A stretch of 64,000 bases of DNA from Sphagnum compactum (taxonomy: Eukaryota; Bryophyta; Sphagnopsida; Sphagnales). The position numbers and the translations under genes were made by a program. The notes below the pieces were generated by a model. The model did no database searches and was not told where the DNA came from. It saw only the letters and a list, made by a program, of their open reading frames with translations. The stretch is taken from assembly GCA_965153455.1 (NCBI GenBank), contig OZ234498.1, positions 16,120,001 through 16,184,000 on the forward strand, written 5' to 3'. Positions 27,501 to 38,300 of the stretch are shown here, piece after piece (within the stretch, counting starts at the first letter, position 1; each line of letters begins with the position of its first letter).

Positions 27501-28170
27501 CCTCCCCCCAAAACAAGATCTGTCTGGGCTTGTTGTTTTGTGCCTTGTGCGGTTCTGCAGAGTTCTGCCAGAACAAATTTGTTTTTGCTTCATGCATGTT
27601 CTCTGGTGTCCCAAACCAATGCCAAACCGACTGCCGCCTGTGAGGAAGACTGAGGTCCCTCACCATTAGCTTACTTCTGGGCAGTGCGTTGAGTCTGTGC
27701 AATGCCTTATTTAAACTAGAACTAGCCTAATGTCAGTGTTTAGCATCTTGCTCAATATATCATTGTATGCTGCAAGGCTGAAGAACAAGTAAAGACAATA
27801 CATGAGAACAAGTAAATACTTAATAGATTGACTAATACTATCCATGCATACTTGACAGAACTTTGACAATAATATAAGAGTACATGAGGCAGCTGGAGCA
27901 CAGTCTAGATACAAAATTTAAAATAATATGGGCAGTTGTGGATCATGTGCATCCTTTCCAGGGAGATCCAGCAAGACTTCCAATTCAATCCATCACAATT
28001 ATTTATTTGTGTATTTTTCTTTCCAAAACAACTGAAGAACAAGGAACATATTTTGATTGCCATTTTTTAAAATGTATGGCTTGGAAATGACAATGTAAGT
28101 GTGTACAGAGATGAGACTTGGTCATGCTTGAGGTAGGGAAAGTTGTAAACCAATGTGGAAATTGTTGATA
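21591..28170. other. Long AT-rich intergenic DNA
   Basis: No gene seen on either strand; frames are short and without motifs. Minor structure: a 41-bp direct duplication at about 23767-23850 (TATCTGGAGGTTCC type), a telomere-like AAACCCTAAACCC near 23716, and repeats rich in GGTTCTTTGATTTTG-like phrases at about 24060-24240 that recur near 56.5 kb. Confidence 0.5.
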
Positions 28171-28175
28171 TATTA

Positions 28176-28566
28176 GAGTTATCTGTAAAGTCACCCTCTG
28201 TTTCACCCCTTATCTCCTCTGCTTTCGCCACCTATCCCCTCTTTCAATGGCATCCGAAAAGTAAGGAAATCTTATTATATCTGGGTATGAAATGCTGAAA
28301 TTCAGCATTTAATGCACAAGGTTCGAGAGTAATTATAGTAGTTGTACAGGGAGGAGCAGTGAAAATACACGTACCAGCAGTGCAGGCGCTCGGGAAAGAG
28401 GAAACACTGGATGAAACTCAGTTTACATTGAAATTGGTGGAAAAACTAGTTTGGGTCCCAGTTATTTCCTTTTGTAAAACTTTCATTCCCAATTCCGCGT
28501 TTGATGCCCTATTATGCCGAAACTGGCTGTTCTCGCCCCCTAATCGCCTGACTTTACAGATAACTC
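28176..28566 (+). mobile_element. 391-bp MITE with 18-bp perfect TIRs and TA target duplication
   Basis: The left end is GAGTTATCTGTAAAGTCA at 28176. Its perfect 18-bp inverse, TGACTTTACAGATAACTC, ends at 28566. A TA dinucleotide flanks both ends (28174-28175 and 28567-28568), as expected for Tc1/mariner or Stowaway-type insertion. The interior has no transposase frame. A diverged relative in opposite orientation lies at about 2514-2856. Confidence 0.75.
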
Positions 28567-28569
28567 TAT

Positions 28570-30555
28570 TGTCAATGTTAATGCATTGTTTAATTTGGAA
28601 ACATTTCTAATCACAGACCTAAATCATGGAAATGTATAACTCTGGGCAAAAGCTCATTTCGAAAAGCTGACTCCAAAATTTGAAAGTCATGACATAAGCA
28701 TGTCTTTTGCAGATGCCGAATATCTAATTGTTAGTACAAGGTTGCAATGCACATAATAGATGCACTAGACATTCACTTTTTTGTACCAGATTCTTCCTGA
28801 AATCAAAATCAAAGGATGGATACATTGCTTGGAAGGCAGAAAGAATCCATTTTAGTTATTAGATTCCAAAATTTATATTTTTTTTCTGATTTGGATGGAA
28901 TTGTTTTCCTCAATGGAACATAATTTTTTCTAATCAGTTTTTCTGTACAAATAATTTTCCTAATTACCCCCAATTTTATTTTTTTACTGTGATGATCTGA
29001 ATTTTTAAATTCCTGAATAATTATTATTTTCAAGGTCCAATGAACAAACTAACAAATAATTCCTCTGCGTTGGTTGTGAATACTTTCCCTGCCACCATCA
29101 GCTGGTTCCACCCACAATGTTGCAACAACAACCTTTGAACATGTCAAAAGCTTTACCACAGAGCCCCCAAGGACAGGCTCTGCTGACTCCTACAAACATT
29201 AGACTCTCAAGCCGACATATTCAGAATCCAAACAGCGTAATCAAATCACACCATCAGCTGCCAGCCTAATGGTGTAAGTGTGTGTGGAGAGCTCCCCAAT
29301 GAGTAAGAGAAGCTCATTGAAGAAGAGAATTGTCAGATTTCAAGGTTAGGTTCTATTAGGTAACTGACAATATAAAGGGCTGTTTAAATATTTTACTTTC
29401 AAATCTTGATTCTAACCAGATTTGGTACATCCTAAAATTGAAAGAAAAGAAAAACACTGATCCAATTTGATGATGATAGAGCAAACACACGAGATAGGTC
29501 TCACTTGACCTTTGGAATCAAACATCATAGGCTGAAAATGTCTTGGGATGGATGGATGACCTCACAAGCTAGCTCTGCAAGGACTTGTGGAGTCCACCTG
29601 CAAGCATCCTGCAAAGCCCACCTGCAAGGATCAAGTGCTACAAATGTGTGAAAGAAAAATCTGTTGTAAAACTTCTTGGGGGTGAAACAAATCACATCCC
29701 ATTTGAATCCATGAAGCCCAAGTTTCCGTGGTTTGAAAATAGTCTAAAGATGTTGTAGGGGAGGTTCCCATATGAGTGGGTTCTCCCCAGGGAGGTCGCA
29801 TGAGGGCAGTAGCCTGAGGGCGTTCCCGACTGATGGAGAATACACGAGTATGGGAACGTCAAGGTATGTAAAAATTTCTTCTTTTTCTTTCCTCCATCCT
29901 TTCCTTCTTGTTTTTTGGAATTTTCCTGATTTGTCCCTTTCCTCCTTGTGTTTTTGAACTTTCTTGATCCATCTCATCCAAAACTCTTTCCATGGGAACA
30001 TGGGAATGTAGAAATATAGCCGGATCTCCCCCACCACATAACTCCCTAGGGATCTTCTGTTTGTGGAGATCCCTCAAAATACAAAAGAGAAGTAAAAAGA
30101 GAGGTTTTTAGGGATTGACTTAGTCACAGGACAAGTGCTGGAAAGCTTTATAAAGCTCACCTTCCAGAAAATGCAGGACCCTCTGGAACACCGCCCAAAA
30201 TGAACAAACACCCACCAACTCACCATCAATTGGAAGCCTGTGCTATGAGTTATGACTCAGTTGTGAATGAAACCCCAACTGAGTTGATGTTGGGTTTCCT
30301 CTTGGTAACGAACCTATCATGCAAACCATAGGTCCTACAGGTATGTATGTAGGAGTGATAATAGTCTGGCGGTTTACTAGGAAAGGAGATGCACTCAGAT
30401 GGTCAGTACATAGGTAAGAGCTAGTGGGTTGTTATTTGGTGAGTAGTAAAAATAGACACTGAACTAACCACTGTGATTAACTAGGGAACTGGAACTAACC
30501 ACTCTGGTTAACTAGGGAACTGAAATGTGTTGCCTATCCACCCACCAGCTTTTCT
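28570..30555. other. Intergenic DNA, no recognisable gene
   Basis: Frames such as minus 29744-30037 are low-complexity Lys/Glu-rich and unassigned. A short tandem duplication of a TAACCACTSTGRTTAACTA phrase lies at about 30460-30525. Confidence 0.4.
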
Positions 30556-30559
30556 TTTG

Positions 30560-30805
30560 TTGGCTATATATAGCCAAAAAGCTATAATAAAATAAAAATT
30601 AAAAGTGCTAAAACCAAGCATTTTTTTTGGAGATTTTCAATAGCCAGAAATTTGACTAAAAATTTAAGAAAATTTGCGATATTGTTACAGATGGTTCAAG
30701 TATGTTAGCCAAAAATATAGAAGGATTTTTTTAAATAAAATTACTTCATATTTAGTTTGTAGCCAAATTTTGCTAAAATCTTCTTGTGCATCATTGCCAC
30801 TTTGC
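30560..30805 (+). repeat. TAGCCAAA-family dispersed repeat copy
   Basis: It starts with the palindrome TTGGCTATATATAGCCAA (30560-30577). It continues with GTTAGCCAAAAATATAGAAG, GTAGCCAAATTTTGCTAAAA and a CATTGCCACTT tail. The same order of blocks occurs at 57.2 and 57.6 kb and, inverted, at 3.7 kb. No coding capacity. Confidence 0.55.
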
Positions 30806-31320
30806 TTACGTAACAAATGATTAGTCATGCCAACTCAGGCTACTACTACTGTCAAGGTTTTTCTTTTTTCTTTTTTTTGAAAAACCACGTTTTAATTAAA
30901 CAATATTCCCTTGACGTGAATTTAAAAAAAATGGTAATTACTTAAAAATAAGCTGGCTTTGAAAAAGTCCAAAATGCAATTTATTATAACAAACCATGCA
31001 AGCTAAAATTTGCTCTTCTTTCCCCCCTTTGGCCGCCCCCCACTTGGCCCCCCCCACCCTCAAACTCACTTCCCATGTACAATAAATTTACGTTGTTCTT
31101 CACTGTGTGAGAGTCGATCCAGCAAACCAGCAGCTTTCTTGCACAACTCGTTTGCCTTGCCTCGCTTGCCTCTCGCCTCGCTTGAACATCATCTCGTCTC
31201 GTCTCGTCACGCAATTGCAATACTATGAAAGTGGAGAGAATAGGAACTCTTGTCTCTTTGATGGCGTAGATCTTTACCACCCCACAAAGAGACAAGCATA
31301 CATAGGTGTTGAATGGTTTA

Positions 31321-31832
31321 GCCATTTTAGAGCTGTTTTCTTTGAATTGTTATGTGTTAGGAGAGCGATTGAAGAGAGATGATGGTTTAGCCATTTTGGA
31401 GCTGTTTTCTTTGAATGGTATGTTAGGAAAGAGAGATTGAAGAGGGATGATGGTTTAGTCATTTTTGAGCTGTTTTCTTTGAATGGAGTGTTAGGAGGGA
31501 GATTGAACAGGGATGATGGTTTAGCCAGTTTGGAGCTGTTTTCTTTGAATGGTGTGTTAGGAGAGAGATTGAAGAGGGATGATGGTTTAGCCATTTTGGA
31601 GCTGTTTTCTTTGAATGGTATGTTAGGAGAGAGATTGAAGAGGGATGATGGTTTAGCCATTTTGGAGCTGTTTTCTTTGAATGGTGTGTTAGGAGAGAAA
31701 TTGAAGAGGGATGATAATTTAGCCATTTTGGAGCTGTTTTCTTTGAACGGTCTGTTAGGAGAGAGATTTGAGAGAGATGATGGTTTCGCCATTTTGGAGC
31801 TGTTGTCTTTGAATGGTGTGTTAGAAGATTGA
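31321..31832 (+). repeat. 66-bp minisatellite, about 8 copies, upstream of TPR-SET gene
   Basis: The phrase GAGCTGTTTTCTTTGAA recurs at about 31331, 31400, 31468, 31534, 31600, 31666, 31732 and 31798. The spacing is 66 bp for the last five intervals and 66-69 bp for the first two. Since 66 is a multiple of three, the array is open on both strands, encoding KRDDGLAILELFSLNGVLGE-like units on plus and Ser/Pro/Asn-rich MAKPSSLFNLSPNTPFKE-like units on minus. I treat it as non-coding promoter or leader DNA, because no start context or splice link ties it to a gene. Confidence 0.85.
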
Positions 31833-31835
31833 AGC

Positions 31836-31839
<4 letters not shown>

Positions 31840-31870
<31 letters not shown>
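31840..31870. repeat. (GA)n microsatellite, distal
   Basis: An uninterrupted AG dinucleotide run directly after the 66-bp minisatellite and about 500 bp upstream of the TPR-SET start. GA/CT tracts are common in plant promoters and leaders. Confidence 0.9.
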
Positions 31871-31874
<4 letters not shown>

Positions 31875-31897
31875 AAAATTGAGATCTTCTCTTTTTT

Positions 31898-32147
31898 TTG
31901 GTGCTGCTAGTTTTGTTTTGTTTTCATTGTTATCTTGGGCGAAAGAATCTCTCAGAAATAGGTCCTACAGGAATCACATTTTAGATTTTAGAGATTGTCA
32001 ATTGAGCTCTGTACTTCATCTTCTTCACTTAGACTAGGATTATTTTTATTTGTTATTTTTTTCTTTTGTGGCGCTAGTTTTGTTTGCATTTTTATCTTGG
32101 AGAAAGAAGCTCTCAGAAATAGGGAAAATAGCCAGGAATCACATTTG
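31898..32147 (+). repeat. Direct duplication in the 5' region (copies about 170 bp apart)
   Basis: Copy A (31898-31985) and copy B (32068-32147) share GCTAGTTTTGTTT, TTATCTTGG, GAAAGAA.CTCTCAGAAATAG and AGGAATCACATTT in the same order. They sit between the two GA tracts upstream of the TPR-SET start codon, so they probably fall in its promoter or 5' leader. Confidence 0.7.
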
Positions 32148-32333
32148 CAGCTTCAATTCTTTTGTCGTACTTTTCTTCGTCTCATCAATTCTTAGAGAGG
32201 AGAGGAGAGGAGAAGAACTCTAGAGTTGCGCTGGTTTTTATCGTGGTGGATCAAGAGAGAGAGAGGAGAGGAAGCGGAACTTTCATTCATCGGTGGGCAT
32301 TTGATCTCGAGCTGTTTTGCTTGGCATATTCTT

Positions 32334-32336
<3 letters not shown>

Positions 32337-32366
<30 letters not shown>
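32337..32366. repeat. (GA)n microsatellite just before the TPR-SET start codon
   Basis: A second GA run ends two bases before the ATG at 32369. The bases before it (GAGCTGTTTTGCTTGG, then TTCTTGAAGAGAG) resemble the end of the 66-bp minisatellite unit plus the distal GA tract, which suggests they share an origin. Confidence 0.85.
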
Positions 32367-32368
<2 letters not shown>

Positions 32369-35300
32369 ATGGAGCGAGAGTTGGAGAGTCTCGGCCATTT
32401 CATTGAGGGCATATTCCACCATCCGCACCATGAGCATTCAGCAGGGCACCTCGTGGGGCCGGATCACACGGAGACGGTGCACGCATCGGAGCATTTCGAG
32501 AAATCCGGGCTCGTGGCAGCGCATCTGGCAGCTTTGCACGATGCCCACATGTTGGAGCTCGGCTTGTTGCCCGACAGCCAGCTGCCAGACAGCGAGGCAC
32601 CACCCGCTGCCCCTGTTCTTGACGAGTTTCCTTGGAAGGATCTTCTGCCGCTGTCGTTGGCCGACATGAAGCTGGGCAAGACACATCGAAGGCATGTGCT
32701 GCATGGGCGTCTCTGCGTCACGGCCTACAAAATCCATGATGTGGTCAGTGAACATGCCTTTGCCCCAATCCATCATTCCTTTCTATTTGGCTTGCATCCC
32801 AATTGTTGGGAAGAAACTCCTCCCGATCTGTGTCGGCTCTTTGTATAGGATAATGGCAGCCATAGAGGCTCTTCCATGTTTTGAGGTCCCACCATACCCT
32901 CCCCATCTGTGTCAAGCTCTTTGTATAGGATAATGGCAGCCATAGAGGCTCTTCCATGTTTTGAGGTCCCACCATTCCCTCCCCATCTGTGTCAAGCTCT
33001 TTGTATAGGATAATGGCAGCCATAGAGGCTATTCCATTTTTTGAGGTCCCACCATTCCCTCCCCATCTGTGTCAAGCTCTTTGTATAGGATAATGGCAGC
33101 CATAGAGGCTCTTCCATGTTTTGAGGTCCACCATCCCCTCCCTGTAGGCAGCACCCTGGGACCCCCAAAAACATGGAAGAGCCAAGAGGGTTGCCATTAT
33201 CTGGTATAATGAATCTGGCAATATTTTTCATTAATCTGAGCAGATTTTCATCCATCTTTTTTCTTTCTTCATTAAAAAAAAAATAGAGCATGAACCATAC
33301 ACACCATAAGAATCTGCGTAAGATGCTTGGCAAATATTCTACCTGATGAGGGACATCCAAATACAAAGGAAAGAAATTGCCTGTTCTTTAGATTCTCAAA
33401 TTTTAGTCTCCCTCACTCTTCACTCTTGCATTCCAAAGTCTTGTTTAAGAATGGCATGCTATATGCATCTTCCATGCAAAAGTTTACTCTCCTAGCTGCT
33501 GTGCTATTGGCATTGCACTTAGAGAGTGTATTCTCTCCAACATATGGAGTACATTCTCGTGTAGTCGTCCCAGGAATCCTTTGATAGCTTGTAGAAAGAA
33601 TGCAGCATGAATCTCCTAATTACAAGCGACTATTTAATGTAGCAAGTGTTCTGCTCAAACAAATTGCAAATGTTTTGTCTTAAGATATGCATATCATCTG
33701 TAGGTAGTGTTGATGGATAATCTTCACAGTTTACAAACCTTATCTATATGGGGTGGGGGATCTCCAGGTGAGTGTGTTGGAGGAAGACTGTGGATTAGCA
33801 ACAGTCGTGATGCTGAAGAATGCAGTGCCCATAACAGCCACCATGGCCCAAGCACAACATTGCTTTCCAGAGGGATCAAGGGTTGCAATCAGGGACCCTT
33901 ATTTGACCAGGTTACCGGATGGGCTTGTGGGTGTACTGGTTGAGAGTCCTACTGACATTGTGTTCCTTTCAAGAGCAGTGACTGCTAAGGATCACTGTAA
34001 TTTCACAAGTCCAAGCCATCAGGAATCGAACTTTGTTGAGAAGAGCAGAGATGAAGATGTGAGACAAAGCCCCAGTGGCATTCAAGAAGCTTCCTTCCCT
34101 GTAAGTTCTGATGCACCTCAGCAAGATGATCACCATGAAGAAGCATCTGTCATACTAGATGCTGATCACACCAATGATCAAAGCTCTCAACAAACTGGGG
34201 AGGAGGTTGGAGAAGAAACTTTGCCCAGTGTTGATCTGGATGGAGCTGCCCAATCTGAACAATGTCATGTAGACAGGGATGCTGTAGTTGGGGGTTTAAG
34301 TGGTGAAACTGAAGAGTTTGTCAGCAACCTAGCTGTGGAAGACATCAACAATGAAGTTTCAGCAAGTGACAATGTGGTTGAAGGCATTGCACCTGGAACA
34401 TGTAATGTGGACAGGGAAGTGGTAGAAGATGCTGACACATCAAAAGTTGTTGAAACAAAAGAAGTTTCTGGCAGAGAAGTTGTGGAGGATTCCAACGAGA
34501 TCTCAATGAGCAACAGTACAGCTCAAGCCAATGAAAGTGAAAGCTGTGATATTGGGATTGCTGATGCAGATGCGGAGGTTGCTGGCTACACAGCCACTGA
34601 GAACAATAGCATAGATGATGCTGTTGAATTCAAAGAGGATGGAGACAGGGAAGCTGTCACAAGAGTATCAGATGGTGAAGGAAAAGAGGTTGTTAGCCAT
34701 CCAACCATGGAGGAACGTAATGATGTTTTGCCAAGCACCATTGTGGACAAGGTGACTAAAGGTGACAGGTGTGATGTAGAAACTGAAGATACAGCTGCAG
34801 TTTCAGAGGTGGAAGCAGATAAGATTGATGAAGTGAAGGAGGTTGTCAGCAGCCCAGGTACAGAGGATTGTGAAATTTTTTCGCCAAGTGCAAATCTGAA
34901 TGAAGCCATTGATGAGGAAAGTGAAGATACAGTTGGAGTTTTAGAAGTAGAAACAGATAAGAGGGATGAAGCAAAAGAGGCTAGTAGCAGTGCAGCTACA
35001 GAGGAGTGGAAAGAAAATCTGCCAAACACAATTTTGGATGAAGACATTGACAATGATAGGTGTGATGGAGAAAGTGATGAGGTAGCTGGGGTTTCAGAGG
35101 TTGAAGGGAAAAGGAGCAATGAAGAGAAAGAAATTGTTAGCAGCTCAACCATAGAGGAGTTTAACGAATCTCTGCCAAGCACAAGTGTGGATGCAACCAC
35201 TGATGATGATGGGTGTAACAAAGCAAGTGAAGATGTAGCTGAGGTTTCAGAGGTGCACATGGAAAATAGTGATGAATTGAAAGAGTTGGCTAGCAACTCT

Positions 35301-38300
35301 ACCATGGAAGAGTGTAATGACATTTTGCCAAGCACAACTGAGGATGAAGTCACTGAAGATTTTAGTCATGATAGAGAATCTAAAGACACAACTAGGGCAT
35401 TAGATATGGATGGAGATAAGGACAAAGAGACAAAAGAGATTGGTAGCAGCCCAAGCACAAAGGAGTGTAATGACATTGTGCCAAGCACAAATGTGGATCA
35501 AGGCACTCTAGATAATAGGCATGATGAAGCAAGTGACAATGTTGTTGGGGTTTTAGAGGTGGAAGTAGACAAGAGTGATGAAGTGAAAGAAATGTCTAAT
35601 AGCCCAACCACAGAGGAAGTTAGTGAAATTTTGTCAAACACAAATGCAGATCAAGCCATTGAAGATGAGAGGTTTGATGAAGAAAGTGAAGATATAGTAG
35701 AGATTTCAAGGTTGGAAGCAAATAAGACCGATCATGTGAATAATATTGTATCTAGCCCATCCATAGAGGAGTGCAATGACAATGTCCCCAACATACGTGG
35801 GGATGAAGCCATTAAAGATCATATGTGTGTTGAAGAAAATGAAGGTGTTGCTAGGGTTCCTGATGTGGAAGCAACAAGAGGTGATGAAGTGAAAGAGGTT
35901 GATAGTAGTGTTGCAATGGAGGAGTCCGGTGAAATTCCTCCAAGAATAAATGTAAAAGAAGCCACTGAAGATGATGCTACGAATGACGAATGTGAAAACA
36001 CAATTGAGGTTTCAGAGTTGGAAGGAGATAAGAGTGATGAAGTGAAAGACATTGATATGAGTGCTGCCATTGAGGAGTTCGGTGAAATTCCTGCAAGCAT
36101 GACTGCAAAAGAAGCCACTGAAGATGATGCTAGTGTTGAAGAATGCAAAGACAAAATTGATGTTATAAAGTTGAAGGCAAATAAAAGTGATGAAATGAAA
36201 GAGGTTGATAGTAGTGTAGCCATGGAATCTAATGAAATTCCTCCAAGCATAATTGTGGAAGAAGCCACTGGTGATGAAGCATGCCAAAACTCCATTGAGG
36301 TTTCAGAGTTGGAAGGAGATAAAAGTGATGAAGTGAAAGAGGTGCAAAATGATGGTGCCATGGAGGAGTCCACTAAAACTCCTACAAACACAAATGTGGA
36401 AGAAGCCATTGAAGATGGTGCTTGTGATAAAGAGAGCAAAGACAAAGTTGAGGTTTTAGAGTTGGAAGAAAATAAGAGTAATGAACTCAAACACATTGAT
36501 AACAATATTAAATTCGAGGAGACTAATGAAATTCCTCAAACCATAAATGCAGAAGAAGCCACCAAAGATGTTGGTGATGAAGAATGTGACGACACATCAA
36601 AGGCTTTAGAATTGGAAGCAAATAAGAGTGATGAAATGAAAGATGTTGATACCAGTGTTGCCATTGGGGAGTTTGGTGAAATTCCTTCAAACACGAATGC
36701 AAAAATAGCCACCAAAGATGATGTTGGTGATGAAGAATGCAAAGAGACGACTATGGTTTCAAAATTGGAGGAAAAAACTGCTAAAGAAGCCATTGAAGAC
36801 AATGTTGGTGATGAAGAATGCAAGGACACAACTGAGGTTTCAGAATTGGAAGCAGATAAAAGTGATGAGATGAAAGATGTTGAAAGGAACATTGCCATTG
36901 AGGAGTCTACTGAAATTCCTCCAAACAGAAATGTAGAGGAGACCACCAAAGATGATGTTGATGATGAAGAATGCAAAGATGCAATTCAGGTTTCAGAGTT
37001 GGAAGCAAATAAAAGTGATGAAGTGAAAGAGATTGAAAGGAACACTGCCACTGAGGAGTTTACTGAAATTCCCCCAAGCTTGAATGTGGAGGAAGCCATT
37101 GAAGACAATGGTGTTGATGAAGAATGCAAGGCCAGAACTGAGGTTTCAGAGTTGGAAGGAGATAACAGGGATGAAGTGAAAGAGGTGGACAGTAGTGCTA
37201 GCATCAAAGAATCGAATGAAATTCCTCAAAACATAAATGTGGGAGAAGCCATTGAAGACAATGTTGTTGATGGAGAATGTGAGCACACAACTGAAGTTTC
37301 AGAATTGGAAGCAGATAACAATGATGAAATGAAAGAGGTGGAAAACAATGTTGGCATCGAAGAATCTAGTGACATTCCTCAAAGCTTAAATGTTGAAGAA
37401 GCCGCAAATGACAATGTTGCTGATGAAGAATGCAAAGACACAATTGAGGTTTCAAAGTTGGAAGTCGATAAGATTGATGAAGTGAAAGCTATTGAAAGGG
37501 GCACTTCCATTGAAGAGTCTAGTGAAATTCCTCCAAGCATCAATGTAGAAGAGAACACTGAAGATGATGTTCCTGATGAAGAATGCAAAGCCACACCTCA
37601 GGTTTCAGAGTTGGAAGCAAATAAGAGTGATGAAGTTAAAGAGGTTGAAAGTACTGTTGACATCGAGGGGTATAACATAATCCCTCCAAGCATAAACACA
37701 GAAGAGGCCACTAAAGAGGCCACTGAAGAGGATGGTGCTTGGGAAAAATGCAAAGATACAACTCAAGATTCAGAGTTGGAAGTAGATAAAAATGATGAAA
37801 TGAAAGAGGTGGAAAGTACTGTTGGCACCGAAGAATCTAATGAAATTCCTCAAAGCTTGAATGTTGAAGAAGTCATGGAAGACAGTGTCGCTGATGAAGA
37901 ATGCAAGGACACAAGTGAACTTTCAAAATTGGAAGCAAATAAGAGTGATGAAATGAAGGATGCTGAAAGGAGCATTACCATTGAGGAGTCTACTAAAATT
38001 CCTCCGAACATAAATGCAGAAGAGACCACTGAAAATGATGTTGTTGATGAAGCTTGCGAAGACAGAACTGAAGTTTCAGAATTGGAAGCAGGTAGGAGTG
38101 ATGAAGTGGAAGAGGTGGAAAATAGTGCTGGCATTGAGGAATCTAATGAAATTCCTCAAAGCATAAAGGTGGAAGAGGCCATTGAAGACAATGTTGGTGA
38201 TGAAGAATGCAAGGACACAACTGAGGTTTCAGAATTGGAAGCAGATCAAAGTGATGAAATGAAAGGTGTTGAAAGGAGCATTGCCATTGAGGAGTTTACT

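Noticed and set aside
29744-30037. Lys/Glu-rich 97-codon minus frame
   Set aside because: Low-complexity translation of a CTTTC-rich stretch; no domain and no start or splice support.
33753-33767. GTG-initiated start for the giant frame
   Set aside because: Exon 1 (32369-32743) joins in phase at 33768 through a CTCCAG acceptor and gives a continuous N-terminal domain, so the few codons before 33768 are intron.
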